Below, piece by piece: positions 1-6,744 of a DNA stretch of 9,487 nucleotides. The DNA lies in contig JAJZVE010000135.1 of assembly GCA_021845835.1 (NCBI GenBank), forward strand, positions 1 through 9,487, given 5' to 3'. The stretch's first letter is position 1. Each line of letters opens with the position of its first letter. The notes under the pieces are model-generated. The model saw only the letters and a program-made list of their open reading frames with translations, ran no database searches and was not told where the DNA came from. Position numbers and translations under genes: made by a program. The stretch comes from Pseudomonadota bacterium (GTDB lineage Bacteria > Pseudomonadota > Alphaproteobacteria > Acetobacterales > Acetobacteraceae).

Positions 1-6
1 GGGCTA

Positions 7-27
7 GGCCGGCGCCAGCCGCCGGCC
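7..27 (-). terminator. GC-rich stem-loop after the serine hydrolase gene
   Basis: A perfect 8-bp inverted repeat (GGCCGGCG at 7-14, CGCCGGCC at 20-27) with a 5-base loop starts five bases beyond the stop codon of the minus-strand hydrolase gene. Position and stem strength fit a transcription terminator, but no T-run follows on the minus strand. It may act poorly, need Rho, or only protect the 3' end of the message. Confidence 0.45.
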
Positions 28-31
28 GCGG

Positions 32-1198
32 CTATCCGGCGTCGGTCAGGTTGGCATAGACCGCGCTTTCGAAGTCCTGGAACGCCTGCACCGCCCGCGC
101 GTCGAAGAACGGCAGCACCTGCGTGGCATAGACGCCGGTGACCTGGCGGACAGGGTCGATCCAGAAATAGGAATTGGCCAGTCCCGCCCAGGCGAGACTG
201 CCGGCGGCGCGGCCGGTCGGCAGCGGCCCGGGGTTGATGAGGAAGCTCAGTCCCCACTTCATGCCGTCCACGAACGGGACATCGTTGGTGGAGGCGGCGA
301 TGGCGCTCTGCATCGGGCGGCAGGCCAGTTCGCCCATCGCGTTCTGCGCCATCAGCGCCACCGTCTCCGGCCGCAGCACCTGCGCGCCATTGAAGCGTCC
401 GCCATGCAGGATCATCTGCGTGAACCTGAGGTAGTCGCGCACCGTTCCGTACAGCCCGCCGCCGCCCATGAAGAACTCCGGCTGCTGCGGGACCATGATG
501 TCGGTCGGCACCAGCCCGTCCGGCGTGCGCACATGGATCTTCGCCAGCCGCTCGCGCTGCGGCGCGCCGACCACGAAGCCGGTGTCGTCCATGCCGAGCG
601 GGGCGAGGATGTTCTGCCGCATGTAGGCGTCGAGGCGGTGGCCGGACACCGCCTCCACCGCCTTGCCGACCCAGTCGATCGAGATGCCGTATTCCCAACG
701 CTCGCCCGGATCGGCCATCAGCGGCGTGGTCAGGGCGGCGTTGCAGCAGGTGTTGACGCCGGGCGTCCCGGTGACCTGCTGGTAGCGCACCAGGTCGGCG
801 TTCCACATGTCGTAGGCATAGCCCGAGGTATGGGTCAGCAAGTGGCGCAGCGTCATGGCGCGGCGCGGCGGGCGCAGCCGCGGCCTTGCCTCGGCGTCAA
901 ACCCCTCCAGCACCTGCACGCGGCCGAGTTCGGGCAGCACCTCGGCGATGCCGCCGTCCAGCGACAGAAGGCCGCGCTCGACAAGCTGCATCGCACAGGC
1001 GGCGGTGAGCGCCTTGGTCATGGAGGCGATCCAGACCACGGTGTCCGGCGTCATCGGCGCCGCGTCGCCGAGGGCGCGCGACCCGAAGGCGTCCTCGAAG
1101 ATCACGCCGTCGGCGGTGGCGGCGGTGGCGGCGACGCCCGGGATGTCGCCCGCTGCGGCGGCGCGGCGCAGCGGCGCGGCCATGCTCTCTCGGTCCAT
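32..1198 (-). CDS. Serine hydrolase, class C beta-lactamase / family VIII carboxylesterase fold
   Basis: This 388-residue protein belongs to the beta-lactamase-related serine hydrolases (PF00144 type), which use an acylated serine to hydrolyse esters, beta-lactams or D-amino-acid peptides. The nucleophile motif S-x-x-K is Ser59-Met-Thr-Lys62. The likely general-base tyrosine is Tyr170 (W-E-Y-G), preceded by the family-typical L-T-H-T-S-G at about 121-126. Trp336-Ala-Gly338 sits where the KTG-like box of esterases would be. I see no clear signal peptide, so the protein is probably cytoplasmic, which favours an esterase over a true beta-lactamase. The ATG at 1198 was chosen because GGGAGG lies just upstream and homology begins soon after it; an in-frame start at 1330 would add 44 residues with no family character. 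The gene is single and divergent from rplY. The fold is certain enough; the substrate cannot be told. Confidence 0.88.
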   Translation of the reverse strand: MDRESMAAPLRRAAAAGDIPGVAATAATADGVIFEDAFGSRALGDAAPMTPDTVVWIASMTKALTAACAMQLVERGLLSLDGGIAEVLPELGRVQVLEGFDAEARPRLRPPRRAMTLRHLLTHTSGYAYDMWNADLVRYQQVTGTPGVNTCCNAALTTPLMADPGERWEYGISIDWVGKAVEAVSGHRLDAYMRQNILAPLGMDDTGFVVGAPQRERLAKIHVRTPDGLVPTDIMVPQQPEFFMGGGGLYGTVRDYLRFTQMILHGGRFNGAQVLRPETVALMAQNAMGELACRPMQSAIAASTNDVPFVDGMKWGLSFLINPGPLPTGRAAGSLAWAGLANSYFWIDPVRQVTGVYATQVLPFFDARAVQAFQDFESAVYANLTDAG

Positions 1199-1225
1199 TG
1201 TTGCCTCCCTTGGGTCTTGTGCGCG

Positions 1226-1253
1226 ATCATCGGCCAAACGCGACAGATGGCAA
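1226..1253 (-). promoter_or_regulatory. Candidate sigma70 promoter for the serine hydrolase
   Basis: On the minus strand TTGCCA (1253-1248) is followed after 16 bases by GATGAT (1231-1226); each box matches four of six consensus positions. Transcription would begin near 1219, about 20 bases before the start codon, leaving room for the GGGAGG ribosome site. Assigned by eye in the divergent spacer with rplY. Confidence 0.35.
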
Positions 1254-1284
1254 GGAATGTCGGCATCAGGTGCGCGGCGCCGGG

Positions 1285-1313
1285 CTTCCCCCTTCGCCCC
1301 GCCTCTGCTACAG
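1285..1313 (+). promoter_or_regulatory. Candidate promoter for the rplY-pth-ychF operon
   Basis: CTTCCC (1285-1290) and CTACAG (1308-1313) are separated by 17 bases, roughly the CTTGAC-N17-CTATAT pattern of alphaproteobacterial housekeeping promoters, about 55 bases before the rplY start codon. The -35 box is weak. It is the best candidate I can find in the 169-base divergent gap. Confidence 0.3.
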
Positions 1314-1367
1314 CGCCACCGCGCCGGCACCCCTGGAGGCCGGCGTTACCCGTTTCAGGAGCGAGTC

Positions 1368-2057
1368 ATGGCCAATTATGTGACCATCGAGGCCGAGGCG
1401 CGCGCGCGTGCAGGTAAGGGGGCAGCACGGGCGACTCGGCGGGCGGGGAAGGTCCCTGCCGTCATCTACGGTGCCCACCAGTCCCCCGAACTGATCGCGC
1501 TCGACCCGCGCATCGTGGTGCGCGAAATCCACCAGGCCGGCTGGCGGTCGCGCCTGTATGAGGTGAAGGTGGACGGCAGCACCACGCGCGCGCTGATCCG
1601 CGACGTGCAGTTGCATCCGGTGACCGACCGGCCGGAGCACGTGGATTTCCAGCGCCTCGCCTCCGGCGAGAAGATCCGCGTCGCGGTCGCTGTGCATTTC
1701 CAGAACGACGGCATCTCCCCCGGCCTCAAGCGCGGCGGCGTGCTGAACGTGGTGCGGCACACGGTCGATTGCATGGTCGATCCGGACCATGTGCCGGGCC
1801 AGTTCGAGGCCGATCTCGGCGCGCTCGACATCAACGACAACATCCGCTGGTCGGACCTGAAGGGCATCGAGGGCATCCGTCCGGTGATCACCGACCGCGA
1901 CTTCGTGATCGCCACCGTGGCGCCGCCGACCAAGGGCGCCGAGCCGGCGGCCGAGGCGGCAGCGGGCGCGCCGGCGGCGGCACCGGCGGCCGTCAAGGCG
2001 CCGGCGGCGGCAGCCAAGGCACCGGCCAAGGCGCCCGCGAAGGGCGGCAAGAAGTAA
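1368..2057 (+). CDS. rplY: 50S ribosomal protein L25/general stress protein Ctc (long form)
   Basis: L25 binds 5S rRNA in the large ribosomal subunit. This 229-residue protein is the long Ctc/TL5 form: an N-terminal 5S-rRNA-binding beta-barrel (about 1-95, with V-P-A-V-I-Y-G near 30 and L-I-R-D-V-Q-L-H-P-V near 80, both typical) and a C-terminal beta domain (about 96-185, with F-x-N-x-x-x-S-P-G-L-K-R-G-G). The last 40 or so residues are an Ala/Pro/Lys-rich tail, probably disordered and basic, common in alphaproteobacterial L25. The ATG at 1368 has AGGAG about seven bases upstream, and the protein begins with the usual short lead into the barrel; the open frame upstream to 855 is antisense to the hydrolase and is not coding. 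It is first in a tight operon with pth and ychF, an order widely conserved in proteobacteria. Confidence 0.95.
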   Translation: MANYVTIEAEARARAGKGAARATRRAGKVPAVIYGAHQSPELIALDPRIVVREIHQAGWRSRLYEVKVDGSTTRALIRDVQLHPVTDRPEHVDFQRLASGEKIRVAVAVHFQNDGISPGLKRGGVLNVVRHTVDCMVDPDHVPGQFEADLGALDINDNIRWSDLKGIEGIRPVITDRDFVIATVAPPTKGAEPAAEAAAGAPAAAPAAVKAPAAAAKAPAKAPAKGGKK

Positions 2058-2072
2058 CGCCGGCCTCGTTCC

Positions 2073-2651
2073 ATGCTGCTCTGGGTCGGGCTCGGCAATC
2101 CCGAGCCGGGCATGGCCCGGCAGCGCCACAATATCGGCTTCATGGCGCTGGATGTGATCGCGATCCGTCACGGCTTCTCGCCGTGGCGGCAGCGGTTCAA
2201 GGGACTGGTGGCGGAGGGCACGATCGGCGGCGAGAAGGTGATCGGCCTCAAGCCGCTCACCTACATGAACGCCTCCGGCGAGAGCGTGCAGGCCGCCGCG
2301 GCGTTCTTCAGGCTGCCGGCGGAGGCGATCACCGCGTTCCACGACGAACTGGACCTCGCCCCCGGCAAGGTGCGGGTCAAGCGCGGCGGCGGGGCGGCCG
2401 GGCATAATGGCTTGCGCAGCATGGACCGCATGCTGGGGACGCAGGATTACTGGCGCGTGCGCCTTGGCATCGGCCATCCCGGCGACAAGGAGCGCGTGCT
2501 CGGCCATGTGCTCGGCGATTTCGCCAAGGCCGACCGCGACTGGCTGATCGCCACCCTGGACGCGGTGGCGGAGGCGGCGCCGCTGCTGGTCGCCGGACAG
2601 GCGGAAGCGTTCATGAGCAAGGTCGCCTTGCTCACTCAGGAAGCGACGTAG
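2073..2651 (+). CDS. pth: Peptidyl-tRNA hydrolase
   Basis: Pth cleaves the ester bond of peptidyl-tRNAs that drop off the ribosome, recycling tRNA; it is cytoplasmic and usually essential. The 192-residue protein has the family's normal length and fold signatures: V-G-L-G-N-P at 5-10, the catalytic histidine His19 in R-H-N-I-G-F, Asn66 in Y-M-N-x-S-G, Asp91 in H-D-E-L-D, and Asn112 in G-H-N-G-L-R-S. These match the E. coli residues N10, H20, N68, D93 and N114, so the enzyme should be active. The ATG at 2073 lies 15 bases after rplY and gives the canonical short N-terminus; no strong Shine-Dalgarno is seen, so translation may be coupled to rplY. Its stop codon abuts the start codon of ychF. 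Confidence 0.97.
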   Translation: MLLWVGLGNPEPGMARQRHNIGFMALDVIAIRHGFSPWRQRFKGLVAEGTIGGEKVIGLKPLTYMNASGESVQAAAAFFRLPAEAITAFHDELDLAPGKVRVKRGGGAAGHNGLRSMDRMLGTQDYWRVRLGIGHPGDKERVLGHVLGDFAKADRDWLIATLDAVAEAAPLLVAGQAEAFMSKVALLTQEAT

Positions 2652-3746
2652 ATGGGTTTCAACTGCGGCATCGTCGGCCTGCCGAATGTCGGCAAGAGCA
2701 CGCTGTTCAATGCGCTGACCGCGACCGCGGCGGCGCAGGCGGCGAATTATCCGTTCTGCACCATCGAGCCGAATGTCGGCCGCGTCGCCGTGCCCGACGC
2801 GCGGCTGGCGACGCTCGCGCGCATCGGCAAGAGCGCGAAGATCGTGCCCACATCGCTGGAATTCGTCGATATCGCCGGGCTGGTACGCGGCGCCAGCAAG
2901 GGCGAGGGACTCGGCAACCAGTTCCTCGCCAATATCCGCGAGGTCGATGCCGTCGTGCATGTGCTGCGCTGCTTCGAGGATTCGGACGTGACGCATGTCG
3001 AAGGCAGCGTCGATCCGATCCGCGATGCCGAGACGGTCGAGACCGAGCTGATGCTGGCCGACCTGGAGAGCCTGCAGAAGCGCGTGCCCAACCTGCAGAA
3101 GCGCGCGCGCGGCGGCGACAAGGAAAGTGCCGCGCAACTGGCGCTGATCGAGCCGATCTTGGCAGCCCTGCAGGACGGCAAACCGGCGCGCACCGCGATC
3201 GCACCGGCGGACGCCGAAGCCGCGCGGCGGCTGCAACTGCTGACCGGCAAGCCGGTGCTGTATGTCTGCAACGTCGAGGAAGCGGCGGCGGCCACCGGCA
3301 ACGCGCATTCGGCGCGCGTGGCCGAGCGGGCGCGGGCGGAGGGGGCGGCCTGCGTCATCGTCTCCGCCGCCATCGAGGCCGAGGTGGCGCAGTTGCCGGA
3401 GACCGAGCGCGGCGAGTTCCTGGAGGGCCTCGGCCTGCATGACAGCGGGCTGGACCGGGTGATTCGCGCCGGCTACGGCCTGCTCGGCCTGATCACGTAT
3501 TTCACCGTCGGGCCAAAGGAAGCGCGCGCCTGGACGGTCGTGCAGGGCACCAGGGCACCGCAGGCGGCCGGCGTGATCCACGGCGATTTCGAGCGCGGCT
3601 TCATCGCCTGCGAGGCCATCAGCTACGACGACTATGTCGCCGGCAACGGCGAGGCCGGCGCGCGCGAGGTCGGCCGGCTGCGCGTGGAAGGCCGCGATTA
3701 CGTGGTGCGCGACGGCGACGTGCTGCTGTTCCGCTTCAACGTCTGA
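2652..3746 (+). CDS. ychF: Redox-regulated NTPase YchF (Obg family)
   Basis: YchF is a universally conserved Obg-family P-loop NTPase that binds the ribosome and, unlike its relatives, prefers ATP. The 364-residue length is standard. Visible motifs are the G1 P-loop G-L-P-N-V-G-K-S-T (9-17), N-Y-P-F-C-T-I-E-P-N-V-G (32-43), switch II D-I-A-G (73-76), the altered G4 motif N-V-E-E (207-210) in place of NKxD, which underlies the loss of GTP specificity, and S-A-A (238-240) as G5. A coiled-coil insertion covers about 130-200. The C-terminal TGS domain (about 280-364) is intact, including F-E-R-G-F-I-x-C-E and the closing D-V-L-L-F-R-F-N-V. The start codon directly follows the pth stop, so the two are surely co-transcribed and probably translationally coupled. 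Confidence 0.97.
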   Translation: MGFNCGIVGLPNVGKSTLFNALTATAAAQAANYPFCTIEPNVGRVAVPDARLATLARIGKSAKIVPTSLEFVDIAGLVRGASKGEGLGNQFLANIREVDAVVHVLRCFEDSDVTHVEGSVDPIRDAETVETELMLADLESLQKRVPNLQKRARGGDKESAAQLALIEPILAALQDGKPARTAIAPADAEAARRLQLLTGKPVLYVCNVEEAAAATGNAHSARVAERARAEGAACVIVSAAIEAEVAQLPETERGEFLEGLGLHDSGLDRVIRAGYGLLGLITYFTVGPKEARAWTVVQGTRAPQAAGVIHGDFERGFIACEAISYDDYVAGNGEAGAREVGRLRVEGRDYVVRDGDVLLFRFNV

Positions 3747-3755
3747 TCCGCCGCC

Positions 3756-3805
3756 CCCTCCCCGATCGGCCGTCCGTGCCTATCTGGGAGGGCGAAGCGG
3801 GGAGG
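3756..3805 (+). promoter_or_regulatory. Pyrimidine tract able to pair with the cytochrome ribosome-binding site
   Basis: In the 65-base gap between ychF and the cytochrome gene, CCCTCCC (3756-3762) is a perfect complement of GGGAGGG (3786-3792), and the overlapping CCTCCCC (3757-3763) is a perfect complement of the Shine-Dalgarno GGGGAGG (3799-3805). The two pairings exclude each other. One hides the ribosome site and the other leaves it free, so an RNA switch or simple dampening of translation is possible. Chance pairing in GC-rich DNA is also possible. Confidence 0.25.
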
Positions 3806-3811
3806 CGCGGG

Positions 3812-5458
3812 ATGCGGTGGCGCCGGAACATGTTGCGGTGGCTGGTCGTGGCCGCGGTGCTGCTGGCCTTGCTGGCGGTTGGCTTCGACCGGCTGGTGCT
3901 GCCCGGATTGTCGTCGGCGCGGCGACCGCCCCCCGCGATCGAGAGCGCCGTCGCCGGATGGCTGCTGCGCGCGAGCGTGCCGGCGGCGGATGCGGCGCGG
4001 CGCAACCCGCTGCCGGCCGACGAAGCCGATCTCGGCGCCGGAGCGGCGCTGTTCCGGCAGGATTGCGCCGTCTGCCACGGCTATGACGGCGGCGGCGGGA
4101 CGCGCATCGGGCACGGCGAATACCCGCGCGTGCCGGCACTGCGGCCGTTGCTCGCGGACGGGCTGAGCGACGGCGCGATCTTCTATCACATCCGCCACGG
4201 CATCCGGAACACCGGCATGCCCGCCTGGGATCTGCCGGACCGGACGATCTGGCAACTGGTGCTGTTCATCCGCTACCTGCCGATCGTCGCGCCGATGCAG
4301 CCGGAAGCCGCCGGCAGCGTGGCCGGCGCGCATTATGTCGGCTCGGCTGCCTGCGCATCCTGCCACCGGGAGATCTTCGACCGCTGGCGGACATCGCGCA
4401 TGGCCAACGTGGTGCGCGACCCGCGCACGCATCCCGACGCCATCATCCCCGACCTGAACAAGCCCGATCCGCTGGTCAGCTTCGGCAAGGACGACATCGC
4501 GTTCGTCTACGGCAGCCGCTTCAAGCAGCGCTACTTCAAGAAAGTCGGCGACGATTTCTTCGTGCTGCCGGCGCAGTGGGACGTGACGCACCATGTCTGG
4601 CGCAAGTTCTTCGTCCCCAATACCGCCGACTGGTGGGCACCGCTGTATCCGCCCGACAATTTCCAGCGCCCGACCGGCCCGCTCTGCGACGGCTGCCATT
4701 CGGTGAACTACGACATCACGACGAAGTCCGTGACGGAGTGGAACGTCGGCTGCGAACGCTGCCACGGGCCGGGCAGCGCGCATGTGGCGACGCCGACGCG
4801 CGCAACGATCATCAACCCGGCACGCCTGGACTATGTCGATGCCAACGACACCTGCATCCAGTGTCACTCGCAGGGACGCCCGCCGCAAAATCCGATCGGC
4901 GGCAAATACTATGACTGGCCGGTCGGGTTCGAGATGGGAAAGCGGCTTTCGCAGTTCTGGACGCTGGAGGAACACCGGCTCGGCGAAACCAGCTTCACGC
5001 ATTTCCCGGACGGCACCGCGCACAAGAACCGCATGCAGGGCAACGACTTCGTGCAGAGCCTGATGTACGCGCGCGGCGTCGCGTGCTTTAGCTGCCACGA
5101 TCCGCACGGCAACGGCAACGTCGCGATGCTGCGCGAGACCGGCAACGGGCTGTGCCTGACCTGCCACGGCGCCAACACGCAGAACGGCCCGCACGCCCCG
5201 ACGATCGCGGCGCACACGCATCACAAGCCCGGCAGCCCCGGCAGCGCCTGCGTCGCCTGCCACATGCCGGCGATCGAGCAGACGCTGGGCGACGTGATGG
5301 TTCACGCGCACACGTTCCGCTTCGTCGCCCCCGCCGCGACCGGGACCATGCAGATTCCGAACGCCTGCACGCTGTGCCACACGGACAAGGGCATCGCGTG
5401 GGCACGTGCCGCGCTGGACGGCTGGGCCGACCGCTCGCCCTGGCGCGACGCGCCGTGA
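3812..5458 (+). CDS. Membrane-anchored nine-heme c-type cytochrome (cytochrome c + c554-like multiheme fusion)
   Basis: This 548-residue protein carries nine C-x-x-C-H heme sites, at Cys85, 181, 292, 314, 348, 425, 448, 480 and 519. Residues 9-25 form one hydrophobic segment after a basic N-terminus, an uncleaved anchor or signal peptide for periplasmic export. Residues 75-160 look like a class I mono-heme cytochrome c, with Met136 in N-T-G-M-P-A-W as probable sixth ligand. From about 175 (Y-V-G-S-x-x-C-x-x-C-H) it resembles the cytochrome c554/doubled-CXXCH multiheme proteins, which often carry C-terminal TPR repeats; here the chain stops about 25 residues after the last heme. Several free histidines (for example 468, 470, 471, 498, 500) could be distal ligands. 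The ATG at 3812 has GGGGAGG six bases upstream; a GTG at 3776 has none. Electron transfer is clear, but the redox partner and substrate are unknown, and no maturation or reductase gene adjoins it. Confidence 0.88.
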   Translation: MRWRRNMLRWLVVAAVLLALLAVGFDRLVLPGLSSARRPPPAIESAVAGWLLRASVPAADAARRNPLPADEADLGAGAALFRQDCAVCHGYDGGGGTRIGHGEYPRVPALRPLLADGLSDGAIFYHIRHGIRNTGMPAWDLPDRTIWQLVLFIRYLPIVAPMQPEAAGSVAGAHYVGSAACASCHREIFDRWRTSRMANVVRDPRTHPDAIIPDLNKPDPLVSFGKDDIAFVYGSRFKQRYFKKVGDDFFVLPAQWDVTHHVWRKFFVPNTADWWAPLYPPDNFQRPTGPLCDGCHSVNYDITTKSVTEWNVGCERCHGPGSAHVATPTRATIINPARLDYVDANDTCIQCHSQGRPPQNPIGGKYYDWPVGFEMGKRLSQFWTLEEHRLGETSFTHFPDGTAHKNRMQGNDFVQSLMYARGVACFSCHDPHGNGNVAMLRETGNGLCLTCHGANTQNGPHAPTIAAHTHHKPGSPGSACVACHMPAIEQTLGDVMVHAHTFRFVAPAATGTMQIPNACTLCHTDKGIAWARAALDGWADRSPWRDAP

Positions 5459-5459
5459 G

Positions 5460-6470
5460 CTACGAAGGCGCGCTTTCGCCGATCGCGTCGCCGAACGCCT
5501 CCTCCCACGTTCCGGTGGTGGAGGCCCGGCTGTATTCGGTGGCGCGGTTCTCGAAGAAATTGGTGTGCTCGACGGCGTTCAGCATGTCGTCGAGCCAGGG
5601 CAGCGGATTGCGCTCGACGTGGTAGAGCGAATTGAGGCCGAGCTGGGTCAGGCGGCGGTCGGCGATGTAGCGGATGTAGCGCTTCACCTCGTCCGCCGTC
5701 AGCCCCTCCACCGGGCCGAGTTCGAAGGCAAGGTCGATGAAGGCGTCCTCGTGATCGACGATGGTGGCGCAGGTCAGGTACAGCTCGCGCCGCAGTTCCT
5801 CCGTCCAGATCTCGGGGTTTTCCTGCACGAAGGTGCGGAACAGGCGGATGATGGAGATGCAGTGCAGCGTCTCGTCACGCACCGACCAGGAAATGATCTG
5901 GCCCATCCCCTTCATCTTGCCGAAGCGCGGGAAATTCAGCAGGATGGCGAAGGACGCGAACAACTGCAGCCCCTCGGTGAAGGCGCCGAAGGCGGCGAGG
6001 GTCTTCGCGATCTCGTGCCGGTTCTCGACCGAGAAGCCCTGCATGTAGTCGTATTTGTCCTTCATTTCCTTGTATTTCAGGAACGCCTGGTACTCGAGTT
6101 CAGGCATCCCCACCGTGTCGAGCAGGTGGCTGTAGGCGGCGATGTGGACCGTCTCGATGTTGGAGAACGCCGACAGCATCATCAGCACTTCGGTCGGCTT
6201 GAACACCCGGCTGTAGTGCTTCATGTAGCAGTTGTTCACCTCGACATCCGCCTGGGTGAAGAAGCGGAAGATCTGGGTGAGCAGATTGTGCTCGGCCTCC
6301 GTCAGGTTGCGGTGCCAGTCCTTCACGTCATCGGCGAGCGGCACTTCCTCCGGCAGCCAGTGCACGCGCTGCTGCGTGAGCCAGGCTTCGTAGGCCCAGG
6401 GGTAGCGGAAGGGCTTGTACACCGGGTTGTCGGTGAGCAGGTCGATGGGATGGGACCGGTCGTTGGGCAT
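5460..6470 (-). CDS. nrdB: Ribonucleoside-diphosphate reductase beta subunit, class Ia
   Basis: NrdB (R2) holds the diiron-tyrosyl radical cofactor and, with NrdA, makes deoxyribonucleotides from ribonucleoside diphosphates. The 336-residue protein has every expected cofactor residue: metal ligands Asp75, Glu106, His109, Glu166 (T-E-G-L-Q-L-F), Glu200 and His203 (R-D-E-T-L-H), plus the radical tyrosine Tyr113 in E-T-V-H-I-A-A-Y, seven residues after Glu106 as in E. coli (E115/Y122). Keeping this tyrosine argues for a normal class Ia enzyme and against the radical-Tyr-less Ic type. The ATG at 6470 was chosen because the family begins a few residues later (N-P-V-Y-K-P-F-R-Y-P-W); the 107 open codons upstream show no similarity to known domains. 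AGGA lies about ten bases upstream. The stop is one base from the cytochrome stop on the other strand. nrdA is not found in the 270 bases upstream. Confidence 0.96.
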   Translation of the reverse strand: MPNDRSHPIDLLTDNPVYKPFRYPWAYEAWLTQQRVHWLPEEVPLADDVKDWHRNLTEAEHNLLTQIFRFFTQADVEVNNCYMKHYSRVFKPTEVLMMLSAFSNIETVHIAAYSHLLDTVGMPELEYQAFLKYKEMKDKYDYMQGFSVENRHEIAKTLAAFGAFTEGLQLFASFAILLNFPRFGKMKGMGQIISWSVRDETLHCISIIRLFRTFVQENPEIWTEELRRELYLTCATIVDHEDAFIDLAFELGPVEGLTADEVKRYIRYIADRRLTQLGLNSLYHVERNPLPWLDDMLNAVEHTNFFENRATEYSRASTTGTWEEAFGDAIGESAPS

Positions 6471-6744
6471 GATGGCGATGTCCTGGTCGCAAAATCGTTC
6501 CGGGTGAACAGGGCGGATCAGCGCAGCGCGTGCCCGCCCCGGCGGCATCGCGCGACGCAGGCGGTCGAGCCGTGCGCCGGATGCCGCGGGAACAAGGGTA
6601 CGTCGATCAGGCGGTGCATGAGATTGCCGCGTGACCGCACGCAGTCCCTCGATTCCGTCCGCCGAAGCATGCGCGGAGTTCCCGCCGTCCACAAGGACAA
6701 TCGCCCGGCCACGCCGGTGGCCCACGGCCGGCGCGGCGAGCCCG
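6471..6744. other. Intergenic spacer between nrdB and the flavoprotein gene
   Basis: No gene is supported here. The frame upstream of nrdB stays open but reads as low-complexity Arg/Ala/Pro/Gly text, not the Cys-rich tail of NrdA. I found no AT-rich pair of NrdR boxes. The only clear structure is the hairpin at 6707-6722. The spacer probably holds the nrdB promoter and may mark the border between core genes on the left and the accessory cluster on the right. Confidence 0.5.
6707..6722 (-). terminator. Candidate terminator hairpin after the flavoprotein gene
   Basis: GGCCAC (6707-6712) and GTGGCC (6717-6722) form a perfect 6-bp stem with a 4-base loop, 22 bases beyond the flavoprotein stop codon on the minus strand. 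Only a broken, T-containing stretch follows. A second short inverted repeat, GCCCG/CGGGC (6740-6754), spans the stop codon itself. Confidence 0.35.

Noticed and set aside
404..1417. 337-codon open frame on the plus strand across the serine hydrolase
   Set aside because: It is the opposite strand of a gene with intact catalytic motifs; its His/Arg/Gly-rich text has no domain character.
1920..2055. GC-rich repeats at the end of rplY as a possible repeat element
   Set aside because: They are in-frame codons for the Ala/Pro/Lys tail common in L25 of this group, not a mobile or structured DNA repeat.
1308..3581. 757-codon open frame on the minus strand across rplY, pth and ychF
   Set aside because: It is antisense to three well-recognised genes, reads as Arg/Ala/His/Gly-rich text without domains, and is the expected by-product of high GC in third codon positions.
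3776..3811. Earlier GTG start for the cytochrome
   Set aside because: There is no Shine-Dalgarno before it, and the added residues are acidic/polar ahead of the basic-hydrophobic export signal; the ATG at 3812 has GGGGAGG at good spacing.
3698..5380. 560-codon open frame on the minus strand across the cytochrome gene
   Set aside because: It is antisense to nine heme motifs in a clear gene and has low-complexity composition with no ribosome site.
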